From: Paludibacteraceae bacterium | GTDB taxonomy: Bacteria; Bacteroidota; Bacteroidia; Bacteroidales; Paludibacteraceae | Assembly: GCA_016283095.1 (NCBI GenBank) | Contig: JAEEMG010000081.1 | Span: forward strand, 1-44,500 | Length of the DNA stretch: 44,500 nt | Direction of reading: 5' to 3' | Shown here: one piece after another, positions 23,614 to 33,061 of the stretch | Layout: each line of letters opens with the position of its first letter | How positions within the stretch are numbered: the first letter of the stretch is position 1 | Notes under the pieces: model-generated | Databases searched by the model: none | What the model saw: only the letters and a program-made list of their open reading frames with translations | What the model was told of the DNA's origin: nothing | Program-made: the position numbers and the translations under genes

Positions 23614-25161
23614 ATGTCTAACCAAATATCAAATAACACTTCCGCAAATAACAAACGAATAGCGAAGAATACATTAGTTCTGTATTTTCGTACATTTATC
23701 ACAATGATTGTGGGATTGTATACGGGACGTGTTATGCTTCAAGCATTAGGAGTTGACAATTATGGAATTAATTCTGTAGTTGGAGGTATTGTTGCGATGA
23801 GTTCGCTTATTACTGGTACAATGTCTCAAGCGATTAGCAGATATTTGACTGTAGCACTTGGAAAAGGAGACAAAGAGCAATTAAAAACTATGTTTTCCAC
23901 GTCAGTGAATGCTCAAATATTAATGTCTATAATTGCTGTTATTGTATTAGAGATTGTTGGAGTTTGGTTTTTGAATACTGAAGCTAATATTCCAGAAGGA
24001 AGAATGGAGGCGGCAAATTGGGTGTTACAATGTTCAATTGTAAGTCTTGTAATTGGGTTGGTCAGTTCTCCATATAATGCAATAATAGTTGCACATGAAC
24101 GTATGAATATATATGCTTATACAAGTATTGTGGAAGCCATTTTGAAACTTGGAATTTGCTTTGTGATAATGTCATATGGAGGGGATAGATTGATTCTACT
24201 TGCTCTTTTACAAGTGGCTGTTGGATTAGGAATGCGTCTATTCTATGGATGGTATTGTGGTCGTAGTTTTGAGGAAGCTACATATAATCCAAAAGTGTTT
24301 GACAAAGAATTGATGAAAGAAATAACAGTTTTCAGTGGTTGGAACATGTTTGGAAATACATCCTGGATATTGAACACTCAAGGTGTAAACATGCTAATAA
24401 ATGTTTTTTTTGGTGTTGTATTTAATGCTGCTCAAGGTGTTGCAAATACCATCAGTCAATGTATAGACTCTTTTGTGACTAATTTCACGGTAGCCTTTAA
24501 TCCGCAAATAACAAAAATGTTTGCATCTGGTGATTACGATTCTTGTTATCGCTTAGTGAATAGAGGCAGCCGGTTTACTTGGATGTTGATGCTACTGTTT
24601 ATTGTTCCTGTATTTATTGAGGCGGATACACTGCTTTCTTTATGGCTTGTAGAGGTGCCAGATATGGCATCTGTTTTCTTGCGATTTGCCTTATTTAATT
24701 CTTTAGCATTAAAGTTTTCTCAACCATTATTTACACTTATTCATGCACATGGAAATATCAAACGTTATACAATAGAAGCCAGTATTGGAGGTTTTTTAAT
24801 TTTTCCGTTAACTTGGATAATGTATCAATGTGGATATCCAGTGTGGTGTACATATCCAATTGCTATTTTTGTGAGATTTGCTATTGTTGCAATTCGTCTT
24901 AACCATTTAAGAAGAAACACATCTTATCAATGGCGAGTTTTTGTAAAAGAAACTATTTTGCCATGTGTAATAATGATCTTATTTTCTTTCTCTCTTCCAT
25001 TAATAGGTGCATATTGGTGGAAAGAAACAATATGTAGATTTTTTATTCTTGTTCCAATTTCTGTTGTTTGGACAGGAATTGTTTGTTATGTTATCGGATT
25101 GACAAGAGGGGAGAAGAAAATGATTATCGAACAAGTAAAAAAAAGAATACATAGATTATAA
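23614..25161 (+). CDS. wzx: Wzx-type polysaccharide flippase
   Basis: A 515-residue integral membrane protein of the MOP superfamily (polysaccharide transport group). It probably flips undecaprenyl-linked repeat units across the inner membrane. The N-terminal pattern KNTLVLYFRTFITMIVGLYT, RVMLQALGVDNYGINSVVGG is typical of Bacteroidota Wzx. About 12-14 hydrophobic segments run through the protein, with a basic C-terminus (EQVKKRIHRL). Together with the EpsG-like polymerase at 37 kb it points to a Wzx/Wzy pathway. Confidence 0.88.
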   Translation: MSNQISNNTSANNKRIAKNTLVLYFRTFITMIVGLYTGRVMLQALGVDNYGINSVVGGIVAMSSLITGTMSQAISRYLTVALGKGDKEQLKTMFSTSVNAQILMSIIAVIVLEIVGVWFLNTEANIPEGRMEAANWVLQCSIVSLVIGLVSSPYNAIIVAHERMNIYAYTSIVEAILKLGICFVIMSYGGDRLILLALLQVAVGLGMRLFYGWYCGRSFEEATYNPKVFDKELMKEITVFSGWNMFGNTSWILNTQGVNMLINVFFGVVFNAAQGVANTISQCIDSFVTNFTVAFNPQITKMFASGDYDSCYRLVNRGSRFTWMLMLLFIVPVFIEADTLLSLWLVEVPDMASVFLRFALFNSLALKFSQPLFTLIHAHGNIKRYTIEASIGGFLIFPLTWIMYQCGYPVWCTYPIAIFVRFAIVAIRLNHLRRNTSYQWRVFVKETILPCVIMILFSFSLPLIGAYWWKETICRFFILVPISVVWTGIVCYVIGLTRGEKKMIIEQVKKRIHRL

Positions 25162-25168
25162 TCGGATT

Positions 25169-26026
25169 ATGAAAAAAATTTTATCCAAAATATTTCGTTT
25201 TGTATTTGGACAAAAGATTTATGTAGAAAAAGTCACCAAACCTTATGTGATTAATTTGCAACAAGAAGGCCGCTTCGATGGTAAAGTTGCAATTGTTACA
25301 GGAGGAGGTGGTGCTATTGGAAGAGCTACTGCATGTAGACTTGCACTTGAAGGTGCCACTGTAATTATTTGCGGAAGAAATAAAGAAACCTTGGACTCTG
25401 TTGCTGATGAAATGAAGGGAGCAAGAGGAAAGATTGTGGTTTGTCCTACAGATATAATGAAAGAATCTGAGATTGAAGAATTAGTGTCTAAAACAGTTTC
25501 TGATTTCGACAAACTTGATTTTCTTATTAATATTGCAGGTGGATCTGCAAGAGAAAAAATGACTTCAATTGATGATCAAGAAGAAAGTGTCATAGATGCT
25601 GTAATTAATACAAATTTGACTGGAACGCTTCTTTGTTGTAAGCATGCCGCTAAACAAATGAAAATACAACATTTTGGAAGAATTATAAATACTGGATCTT
25701 CAGTTGGATTGCGAGGTTTAGCAAGATGCAGTGAGTATGCGGTAGCAAAGGCAGCGACGATAGCAATGACAGAAAGTCTTGCTATGGAGTTAGGAAAATA
25801 TGGAATTACAGTAAATTGCGTTTCCCCTGGAATTGTACAAAGAGGTGAAATTGCAGAGGATAAATTACCTTATATAAAATCAACAAACTGGTTAGATTCA
25901 TATTGTACGCCTGAAGATTTAGCCTCAATGACTTTATTTTTGCTTTCTAATGAAGCTAAATTTATTACTGGTCAAAATTTTGTTGTTGACGGAGGACGTT
26001 GTTTAGGATTGAAAGGAACAAAATAG
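25169..26026 (+). CDS. Classical short-chain dehydrogenase/reductase
   Basis: A 285-residue SDR with an unusual 30-residue basic or hydrophobic N-terminal extension (KILSKIFRFVFGQKIYVEKV). The cofactor motif GGGGAIGRATA is near residue 45, followed by ICGRNKETL, which suggests NADP preference. INIAGGSA replaces NNAG. Catalytic Ser lies in NTGSSVGLRG and Tyr/Lys in SEYAVAKAAT. SPGIVQRGE is the C-terminal loop. It is 8 bases upstream of the MenD-like gene, so the two probably act together. The substrate is unknown. Confidence 0.82.
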   Translation: MKKILSKIFRFVFGQKIYVEKVTKPYVINLQQEGRFDGKVAIVTGGGGAIGRATACRLALEGATVIICGRNKETLDSVADEMKGARGKIVVCPTDIMKESEIEELVSKTVSDFDKLDFLINIAGGSAREKMTSIDDQEESVIDAVINTNLTGTLLCCKHAAKQMKIQHFGRIINTGSSVGLRGLARCSEYAVAKAATIAMTESLAMELGKYGITVNCVSPGIVQRGEIAEDKLPYIKSTNWLDSYCTPEDLASMTLFLLSNEAKFITGQNFVVDGGRCLGLKGTK

Positions 26027-26034
26027 TAAAAATT

Positions 26035-27807
26035 ATGTATTCAAATAATAAAATGGTTCTTCAGTTGATATCTTTGCTGAAGCAGTTTGATATCAAACGA
26101 ATTGTAGTATCACCAGGAAGCAGACATTTTGCTTTGGTTCATTCTTTGGAAGCAGATCCATATTTCAAACTATATTCAGTAGTAGATGAACGAAGTGCGG
26201 CTTTTTTTGCTCTTGGACTAATTCAAAAAACTAAAGAAAAAGTTGCTGTTACTTGTTCTTCTGGAACAGCATGTATGAATTATGGAAGTGCAATTGTTGA
26301 GGCATATTATCAGCGACTACCTTTATTGGTATTGTCAAGTGATAGAAACCCTCAGTTGCTTAATCAGATGGAAGACCAATTTTATGATCAGTTAGATACA
26401 TTTAAGAATTGTACTAAATACCATGGACAATTACCTTTGATCAAAGATTCTACTGACGAATGGTATTGTAATCGAATTATTAACGAAGGACTTCTGGAAT
26501 TAACACATCATGGAAATGGACCTGTTCATATAAATATTCCATTTATATCACATCATGATGACACTTTTCAAACAAAAGAGTTGCCAATTGTTCGTAAGAT
26601 TTCCCTTCATAAAGCTGATGAAAAAAAAGAAGAATGGGCAGTTTTTGCCGAACATTTGAAGGGAAAGAAAGTTATGATTGTTTGGGGACAATCGGTTATG
26701 CAAAATGATGCTTTTAACAAATCGATAGATGAGTTCACAAATAACTTTGATGCAATTATTTTGACAGATAAAATAAGTAATTGTCATGCTCAGAATTCGG
26801 TCCTAAATACTACTGTAGTATTATCTATTCTTAATTCAGAAGAAAAGAATAATTTGAGGCCTGATGTGGTAATAACAATAGGAGGAAACTATATATTCAA
26901 CAATGAGTTGAAAGCATTTTTAAAACTTGGTCATTTGGAACATTGGCAAGTAGGTTATGAAGATAAAGTGTGTGATCCATTCCATCAACTTACTGATATT
27001 TTCGAGATGAGTGAAACTACATTCTTTGAAAATATCACCGCAATTGCAGATTATTCGATTGAAGGAGAATATAATAAAAGTTGGCTTAAGATATCAAAAT
27101 TACCGCCACTTCCAACTCCGTCATTCAATGAACTTTATGCAATTGGAGCAGTACTTAATAATTTGCCTTCAAATGTTGATCTTCAATTAGCCAATAGTTG
27201 TACAATCCGAATGAGTCATTTTTTCTCAACAGACTCCTCAATTTCAGTTAATTGTAATCGTGGAGTAAATGGAATAGACGGAAGTTTGTCAACTGCAGTT
27301 GGTTTTTCAGCAGAAAATGATAGACCAACATTTTACATTACAGGAGATTTGTCATTTTTCTATGATATGAATTCCTTATGGATACGCCATATCTCACCTC
27401 AAATGCATATTATGTTAATTAATAATGGAGGCGGTGCTATTATGTATGCTCCGTTGTGTGAAGAGTTTAGAAAAACATTGCCTCCACATATTGCAGCGTG
27501 CCATCATACATCTGCAAAAGGTTGGGTTGAGTCTTTAGGGTTTAGGTATCTGTCTGCATCAAATGCAAGTGAGGTGGATGATGCTATGACGACTTTCTTA
27601 GACATTAATTCGGATGTTCCTGTATTCTTTGAAGTTTTTACAGAAAGTATAAACGAAGATGTAAATAGCATTAAAGAATATTATGGTAGTATAAGAAAGA
27701 TTTTTGTTAAAGAACCTTTTAGTTTTAAGGTCTCAAAAAAAATAAAAAAGTTAATGCCAAATTCTATTGTTTCTGTTGCTAAAAAGTTGATTAAAATTAA
27801 ATCGTAA
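26035..27807 (+). CDS. MenD-like thiamine-diphosphate enzyme within the polysaccharide locus
   Basis: From ATG 26035 the protein has 590 residues, a little longer than MenD. N-terminal domain: VVSPGSRHFAL (24-34), the ThDP-activating glutamate E52 in VDERSAAFFALG, SSGTACMNYGSAIVEAYYQR, and SSDRNPQLLNQMEDQFYDQL. C-terminal ThDP/Mg motif: ITGDLSFFYDMNSLW with LINNGGGAIMYAP. These match MenD (SEPHCHC synthase of menaquinone synthesis), but no other men gene is near, and both neighbours are polysaccharide genes. It more likely makes an unusual acid or sugar precursor with the preceding SDR. A hydrophobic or basic tail (KKIKKLMPNSIVSVAKKLIK) may bind the membrane. A start at 25999 would overlap the SDR. 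Confidence 0.78.
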   Translation: MYSNNKMVLQLISLLKQFDIKRIVVSPGSRHFALVHSLEADPYFKLYSVVDERSAAFFALGLIQKTKEKVAVTCSSGTACMNYGSAIVEAYYQRLPLLVLSSDRNPQLLNQMEDQFYDQLDTFKNCTKYHGQLPLIKDSTDEWYCNRIINEGLLELTHHGNGPVHINIPFISHHDDTFQTKELPIVRKISLHKADEKKEEWAVFAEHLKGKKVMIVWGQSVMQNDAFNKSIDEFTNNFDAIILTDKISNCHAQNSVLNTTVVLSILNSEEKNNLRPDVVITIGGNYIFNNELKAFLKLGHLEHWQVGYEDKVCDPFHQLTDIFEMSETTFFENITAIADYSIEGEYNKSWLKISKLPPLPTPSFNELYAIGAVLNNLPSNVDLQLANSCTIRMSHFFSTDSSISVNCNRGVNGIDGSLSTAVGFSAENDRPTFYITGDLSFFYDMNSLWIRHISPQMHIMLINNGGGAIMYAPLCEEFRKTLPPHIAACHHTSAKGWVESLGFRYLSASNASEVDDAMTTFLDINSDVPVFFEVFTESINEDVNSIKEYYGSIRKIFVKEPFSFKVSKKIKKLMPNSIVSVAKKLIKIKS

Positions 27808-27865
27808 CATTTTGGTTCCATGATATTCAAAAATGTTGAGTTGTTGATTTTGTTGAGTTGATATT

Positions 27866-28804
27866 ATGATTCTTATTTGTTCTTTTTTATTACTATTTAT
27901 ATTTTTTTTATTGTCATTTTTTGTTTTCTTTCCAATTCGTAGAGTTGGCATAGTTAAATATGTTCTTATTTTGGAAGATACGACTCCATTGGGACGGATA
28001 ACAAGGTGGTTTAGAAAATCACAAATGAGCAAGTTGTCAAAAGAATGGTACGATAAAACAAGAATTTTAGAGGAATCTCAAATACCACAGATAGATTGGG
28101 TTGAAGATAAATCGATCATGCCAAATGGTCAGAATGCATTTTATTGTTTGGATCAGTATTCTGATGATTGTCGGGATTTATTATGTTCAGAGTATAATGA
28201 TCTGCCTCGAGAAAGAGGTTCTTGGAGAAGATCATTTTATACGAATGAGTATATGTTTTCTCCGTGTTATGCTCCGTTTCCAAAGTATAATATGGAGGTC
28301 TCCGATAGCTCATTATCAATAGTTACAGGATATAAATTGGATACATGGATATATCTTCCTTCAAAGAAAGAAGAATCAGAAATTTATGCCTTAGATTTTG
28401 ATTTTGTTCCCAATGCGGTCATGAAAGAAACTTTTCAAATAGCTTTTTGTATGAGTTCTTTAGCAAGACGTCTAAGATTTATTATAGAAAATGACAATAT
28501 TTTAAGATTTCAGGTTGTAGATAGAGGTTGTTTTCTAGGTTGGAAAAATAGACAATTATGGGACAAGTTTTCTAAGCCAACAAATGTCTGTCTTAATGAA
28601 AATATTCATGTTAGGTTAGAGGTCATTAAAGATGTTTATGCATTATATTTTGATGGAATACTTCAAATGGCTGTAAGAGTTGACGGTGGTGATAAATTAG
28701 GAAGAAATTGGGCTCTTATATTTTGGAATGGAATAGAGAAAAGAGATAATTTAGCCGTGGAAATAAAGAATTTCAAACTTTTCCGACCACAAGAAACTAA
28801 TTGA
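27866..28804 (+). CDS. Membrane-anchored protein with a beta-sandwich-like C-terminus, family unknown
   Basis: A 312-residue protein I do not recognise. An N-terminal hydrophobic segment (about 2-25: ILICSFLLLFIFFLLSFFVF) would anchor it. The C-terminal part (about 160-305) alternates short hydrophobic strands (YALDFDFVP, QIAFCMSSL, LRFQVVDRG, HVRLEVIKDVYALYFDGILQ, WALIFWNG, LAVEIKNFKLF). This resembles a concanavalin-like or laminin-G-like jelly roll. It could bind or trim the polysaccharide. No catalytic motif is seen. Confidence 0.7.
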   Translation: MILICSFLLLFIFFLLSFFVFFPIRRVGIVKYVLILEDTTPLGRITRWFRKSQMSKLSKEWYDKTRILEESQIPQIDWVEDKSIMPNGQNAFYCLDQYSDDCRDLLCSEYNDLPRERGSWRRSFYTNEYMFSPCYAPFPKYNMEVSDSSLSIVTGYKLDTWIYLPSKKEESEIYALDFDFVPNAVMKETFQIAFCMSSLARRLRFIIENDNILRFQVVDRGCFLGWKNRQLWDKFSKPTNVCLNENIHVRLEVIKDVYALYFDGILQMAVRVDGGDKLGRNWALIFWNGIEKRDNLAVEIKNFKLFRPQETN

Positions 28805-28819
28805 TTTATTTGAGGAAAT

Positions 28820-29135
28820 ATGAAAATAGGGATACTAACATTACCTCTTCACACCAATTATGGTGGAATACTTCAGGCTTGGACTCTTCAAACGGTTTTG
28901 GAGAGAATGGGTCATGATGTGAAGGTGTTGTCAAAGGATAAATATAAACTTTCACTTTTCTTTTGGTTGGTTAGAGTACCGTCTCGTATCGTAAGACGTA
29001 TGTTAGGAAAGAATGTTGGTATTCTAAATGTAGTTCATTATAATAAAGTTTAAAATCAGATAAGGGTAAATATGAACCCGCAATAAATCAGTTTGTACAT
29101 AGGAACAAACGTTATTTGGATAATATATCTGAAAA
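28820..29135 (+). pseudogene. Dead 5' copy of the pyruvyl transferase gene
   Basis: The first 77 codons match the intact gene at 30231 closely (both start MKIGILTLPLHTNYGGILQA), ending at a TAA (29051-29053) where the intact copy has CAA. DNA likeness continues to about 29135, through a lost codon near 28940 and a one-base deletion near 29070-29080, then stops. So it carries a nonsense codon, a frameshift and a missing 3' end. The acyltransferase gene lies between the dead and the intact copy. Confidence 0.9.
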
Positions 29136-29262
29136 TGTGGTTTATGTGTGGCTATTACGATTGGGGTTGTTATACTTGATAAGGAAATGAAAGATAAAAT
29201 ACTTGGAATAGTAAAGTTAAAACTTGGAGTGTGTCGAAAGGCGTGAAAATATTATTGTTGAA

Positions 29263-30219
29263 ATGTTTGATTTTAGAGTATTCAAGGGAGGGTACGATAG
29301 GGCGAAGGTCAATGTACTAAAGAGTATAATGCCGTGTATAATAATATTACATCATCTGGCACCAAAGGGGTTTGACGACTTGAAAACAATTGCTATGTTT
29401 GGAGATTTTGTAATGTGGCTTTTTTTTGCAATGTCTGGATATGGGTTGGTTTATTCTTATATTAGAAATGAGCATTATATTGAAGGTTTTCTAAAAAAAT
29501 CCTTATTAAAATTGTTCATTCCCTATTTTATAGCTTTAGTTGTTTTTGTAGTATATCGTTTTTTTGAGGGTATTGATCAACTAGAATTATTTAAGACCAA
29601 AGGGTTATATTCTTTTGTGCCAACATCTTGGTATATATATGTTCTCAGCTATTTTTATATATTTTATTTTGTTATTTTCAAATATTGCAAGACGTCTGTT
29701 ATAGTTAAAGTACTATTGCTTTGCTGTTCGATATTTCTATATTGCTTTATTGCACCAAGAATAGGTGTGGAATCATGGAGATATAATAGGTGTCCAGGTT
29801 TTTGTATTGGTGCATTAATTGCGTTGGCAAACTCTACAATTATAGAAAAATTCAATAAACAGCATATCCTTTTTTTGTTGTTGATTTTTTTTGTTGTTGC
29901 ATATTTTATGTTGAAGTACAACGCTGTTAACCTTTTTTCTCCGGAAGTGTATAGCATGACTATATTATCTTTATTTCTCTCTATGTATTTGTTTGATTTG
30001 CCTACATATCTAAAAGAATCAAAACTTATAAACTTCATAAGTTCTATTTCATTGGAAATGTTTATAATACAATATTTCGCTATTTATATTGTTATAAACG
30101 ATTTGTCCATTAAGTCAACATGGATAGCTATTGTATTGGTTTTTGCCATTGATATTGCAAGTGCATGTCTAATTAATTATATGGTAAAAAGAATCCGTCA
30201 AATGTCTATATTTCAATAA
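29263..30219 (+). CDS. Membrane acyltransferase (acyltransferase 3 family), likely sugar O-acetylation
   Basis: From ATG 29263 (MFDFRVFKGGYDRAKVNVLK) the protein has 318 residues and about ten hydrophobic segments. SIMPCIIILHHL near the start carries the family histidine pair, and FFAMSGYGLVYSY and FLKKSLLKLFIPYF follow. Such enzymes transfer acetyl or other acyl groups to sugars at the inner membrane. An upstream start at 29224 is less likely, since it reads into pseudogene debris. It is bracketed by the dead and intact pyruvyl transferase copies, so it may have arrived as a cassette. Confidence 0.8.
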   Translation: MFDFRVFKGGYDRAKVNVLKSIMPCIIILHHLAPKGFDDLKTIAMFGDFVMWLFFAMSGYGLVYSYIRNEHYIEGFLKKSLLKLFIPYFIALVVFVVYRFFEGIDQLELFKTKGLYSFVPTSWYIYVLSYFYIFYFVIFKYCKTSVIVKVLLLCCSIFLYCFIAPRIGVESWRYNRCPGFCIGALIALANSTIIEKFNKQHILFLLLIFFVVAYFMLKYNAVNLFSPEVYSMTILSLFLSMYLFDLPTYLKESKLINFISSISLEMFIIQYFAIYIVINDLSIKSTWIAIVLVFAIDIASACLINYMVKRIRQMSIFQ

Positions 30220-30230
30220 AAAAGTTCAAA

Positions 30231-31352
30231 ATGAAAATCGGCATATTAACATTGCCTCTTCACACCAATTATGGTGGTATACTTCAGGCATGGGCTCTCC
30301 AGACGATTTTGGAAAGAATGGGGCATGAGGTGAAGGTACTATCGAGGGATAAAAAGTATAAACTTACGCCGTTCTTTTGGTTGGTTAGAGTACCGTCCCG
30401 TATTATAAGACGTATGTTTGGAAAAAAAGTTGGTATTCTAAATGAAGTTCATTATAATAAAGTTCAAGAGCAGATAAGGGTTAATATTGAACCAACTATA
30501 AATCAGTATATTCATAGAGATAAAAGATATCTTGATAAGATTTCTGAAAACGATTATGATGGTTTTGTTGTAGGAAGTGACCAAATTTGGAGACCTAAAT
30601 ATATTAAAAGCACATTGAAGTCGACAATAGAAAATGCTTTCTTAGGTTTCGCAAAGTCATGGAATGTTCATAGAATCTCTTATGCGGCGTCGTTTGGAAC
30701 TGATGAATGGGAATATACACAGGAACAAACAAAGACGGTGTCTGGTCTTATTCAGAAATTTGATGCTGTAAGTGTAAGAGAAAAATCAGGACAAGATCTT
30801 TGTCAAAAAAACTTAGGTATAAATGCTGAGCATCTTCTTGATCCTACGATGTTATTGAGTAAGGAAGACTATATATCTGCATTTAAGATAGAACAAGAAT
30901 CTAAGAGTGATGGAAATCTAATGGTATATGTTCTTGATCATTCTAAAGAAAAAACTGATTTTATCAATTTAATTGCTAATAAAAAAGGATTAATGCCTTT
31001 TTCTGTTGGAGCAAAATTTGATGACTGGAGTGTTCCAATTGAAGAACGTATTCAGCCAAGAATTCAGAAATGGCTTAGAGGTTTTTATGATGCTGAATTT
31101 ATAGTTACGGATAGTTTTCATGCATGTGTATTTAGTATATTATTTGGAAAACCTTTTGTGGCAATCGGAAATGCAAGTCGTGGACTATCTAGATTTGAGT
31201 CATTGCTTTCTCTTTTTGATCTTCATAAGAATTTAATTTCTGATTTTTCTCAGTATCGAGAAGATGATGATTATGCAATATCAGAAACTTCTTATCAAAA
31301 GTTAGATCAATGGAGAGAAAAATCGTTGACTTATTTAAAGAATAATCTATAA
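30231..31352 (+). CDS. Polysaccharide pyruvyl transferase family protein
   Basis: A 373-residue member of the CsaB/WcaK family, which adds pyruvate ketals from phosphoenolpyruvate to sugars. MKIGILTLPLHTNYGGILQA, VVGSDQIWRPKY, RISYAASFGTDEW, VSVREKSGQDLC, EHLLDPTMLL and VTDSFHACVFSILFGKPFVA are all family motifs. The stop overlaps the start of the GT2 gene by one base. Some family members transfer other groups, so the exact reaction is inferred. Confidence 0.85.
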   Translation: MKIGILTLPLHTNYGGILQAWALQTILERMGHEVKVLSRDKKYKLTPFFWLVRVPSRIIRRMFGKKVGILNEVHYNKVQEQIRVNIEPTINQYIHRDKRYLDKISENDYDGFVVGSDQIWRPKYIKSTLKSTIENAFLGFAKSWNVHRISYAASFGTDEWEYTQEQTKTVSGLIQKFDAVSVREKSGQDLCQKNLGINAEHLLDPTMLLSKEDYISAFKIEQESKSDGNLMVYVLDHSKEKTDFINLIANKKGLMPFSVGAKFDDWSVPIEERIQPRIQKWLRGFYDAEFIVTDSFHACVFSILFGKPFVAIGNASRGLSRFESLLSLFDLHKNLISDFSQYREDDDYAISETSYQKLDQWREKSLTYLKNNL

Positions 31353-32335
31353 TGGACAATCCTTTAATCTCAATTATCATTCCTGTATATAATGCAGAAA
31401 AATATCTGCATCAATGTTTGGACAGTGTTGTTGCACAGACTTATACGAATTGGGAATGTCTTCTTATTGATGATGGAAGCAAAGATAGTTCAGGTGTAAT
31501 ATGTGACGAATATGCTGCCAAAGACAGTCGATTCCGTGTATTCCATAAGGAGAATGGGGGAGTGAGTTCGGCGAGAAATTTGGGAATAAAGGAGGCTTCT
31601 GGTGAATGGATATACTTTTGTGATTCAGACGATTATATTTACCCTCAAGGGTTAGAAATAATGATGTCATATACGAATAATGACATTGATCTTGTAATGG
31701 CTGGTCATGAAAGAGTTGATGCTTCTGGAAAGGTACTTGATAAAGTGCCTAAATTACAGAATGAATTAATAGACAGAAAAACAGCTGTCGCAAGAATGTA
31801 TGTTTTCCCGAATTTTGACTATGAGGGTTATTTATGGGATAAATTGTTTAGACGTTCATGTATCATAGAGAATAAAATAGAGTTTGATCCAAAAATTTCA
31901 TTTAAGGAAGATAGCCTATTTTGTGTTCAATTTATATGTGCATCTAAAAGGAAAGTATTTTACACAACGAAAATAATTTATAGGTACATTCTCAATGAAA
32001 CAAGTGCTATGGCCAAAACTCGTGCAGGAGGATATAATCCCAAGCATTGGACATCTTTAAATGCTCATTTAATTCAGATTGATATCTTGAGAAAGACGTA
32101 CCCTAATCATGAGATTTTGCCTGTAGCAGAAGACCGAATGTTTGGCAATCTAATGTATAATCGAAACCTAATGGTTTCTAATAATTGTTTTGATAGACAG
32201 TTGTTTAATGTTTATAAAGATAAGGTTTTGTCTCATATGACTCAACCTATGAAATCTCGTTGTTTAATCAGATATACTCTTATTGGAAGAGCAATAAATA
32301 AAATCTTAAGACATTTTCATCTCCAAACTATATGA
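31352..32335 (+). CDS. Family 2 glycosyltransferase (GT-A fold)
   Basis: A 327-residue inverting glycosyltransferase. ISIIIPVYNAEKYLHQCLDS opens the nucleotide-binding domain. LLIDDGSKDSSG and FHKENGGVSSARNLGI follow, and the metal motif is FCDSDDYI (about residue 90). The donor and acceptor are unknown. It overlaps its upstream neighbour by one base and the next gene by four (ATGA), so translation is coupled. Confidence 0.88.
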   Translation: MDNPLISIIIPVYNAEKYLHQCLDSVVAQTYTNWECLLIDDGSKDSSGVICDEYAAKDSRFRVFHKENGGVSSARNLGIKEASGEWIYFCDSDDYIYPQGLEIMMSYTNNDIDLVMAGHERVDASGKVLDKVPKLQNELIDRKTAVARMYVFPNFDYEGYLWDKLFRRSCIIENKIEFDPKISFKEDSLFCVQFICASKRKVFYTTKIIYRYILNETSAMAKTRAGGYNPKHWTSLNAHLIQIDILRKTYPNHEILPVAEDRMFGNLMYNRNLMVSNNCFDRQLFNVYKDKVLSHMTQPMKSRCLIRYTLIGRAINKILRHFHLQTI

Positions 32336-33060
32336 ATATTGCAGTGATTTTTGCTGGAGGATCAGGTTCTCGTATGAATACGAAATCACGACCTAAACAG
32401 TTTCTTGAACTGAATGGCAAACCAATAATTATATATACGATAGAGCTATTCGATAATCATCCTGATATTGATGGAATTGTTGTAGTTTGTCTTGAAAGTT
32501 GGATTCCTTTTCTTCATAAAATGTTGAAGAAATTTGAAATTTCAAAGGTTGTTAGTGTGATATCTGGAGGCGTAAGTGGTCAGGACTCTATTTATAAAGG
32601 ATTGTGTGCTGCAGAAGAATATGTAAATCAGAAAAATGATGAGAATACCATTGTCCTTATTCATGATGGAGTACGTCCATTAATAACTGAAGATACTATT
32701 ACGGATAATATTTCTAAAGTAAAAGAATGTGGAAGTTGCATAACATGTGCTCCAGCTATTGAGACTGTAATTGTTGATAATCATGATAGTACACTTCGAA
32801 TTCCCAAACGATCTGATTGTATGATGGCACGTGCTCCACAAAGTTTTTATCTAAAGGATATTATTGAAGCTCATAGAAAAAGTCAGCTTGAAAATAGAAC
32901 AGATTTTATAGACTCTTGTTCAATGATGAGTCATTACGGATACAGATTGGGCCTTATTCAAGGTCCAATGGAAAATATCAAAATCACAACTCCTACTGAT
33001 TTCTTTGTGCTTAGAGCAATGGTAGAAGTACATGAAAATCAGCAGATATTTGGATATTAA
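32332..33060 (+). CDS. IspD/TarI-like cytidylyltransferase (probably CDP-alditol synthesis)
   Basis: A 242-residue nucleotidyltransferase. IFAGGSGSRMNTKSRPKQFL is the CTP-binding signature, with HDGVRPL and TPTDFFVLRAM also typical. IspD makes CDP-methylerythritol in isoprenoid synthesis, but TarI and Bcs1 use the same fold to make CDP-ribitol for surface polymers. The next-but-one gene is an SDR, followed by a LicD transferase, which favours a CDP-ribitol or similar CDP-alditol role. Details such as ARAPQSF and SMMSHYGYRLGLIQG fit the TarI group. Confidence 0.82.
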   Translation: MNIAVIFAGGSGSRMNTKSRPKQFLELNGKPIIIYTIELFDNHPDIDGIVVVCLESWIPFLHKMLKKFEISKVVSVISGGVSGQDSIYKGLCAAEEYVNQKNDENTIVLIHDGVRPLITEDTITDNISKVKECGSCITCAPAIETVIVDNHDSTLRIPKRSDCMMARAPQSFYLKDIIEAHRKSQLENRTDFIDSCSMMSHYGYRLGLIQGPMENIKITTPTDFFVLRAMVEVHENQQIFGY

Positions 33061-33061
33061 A

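Noticed and set aside
25999-26034. Upstream start of the MenD-like gene
   Set aside because: It overlaps the SDR end by 28 bases and adds residues without family support. ATG at 26035 fits better.
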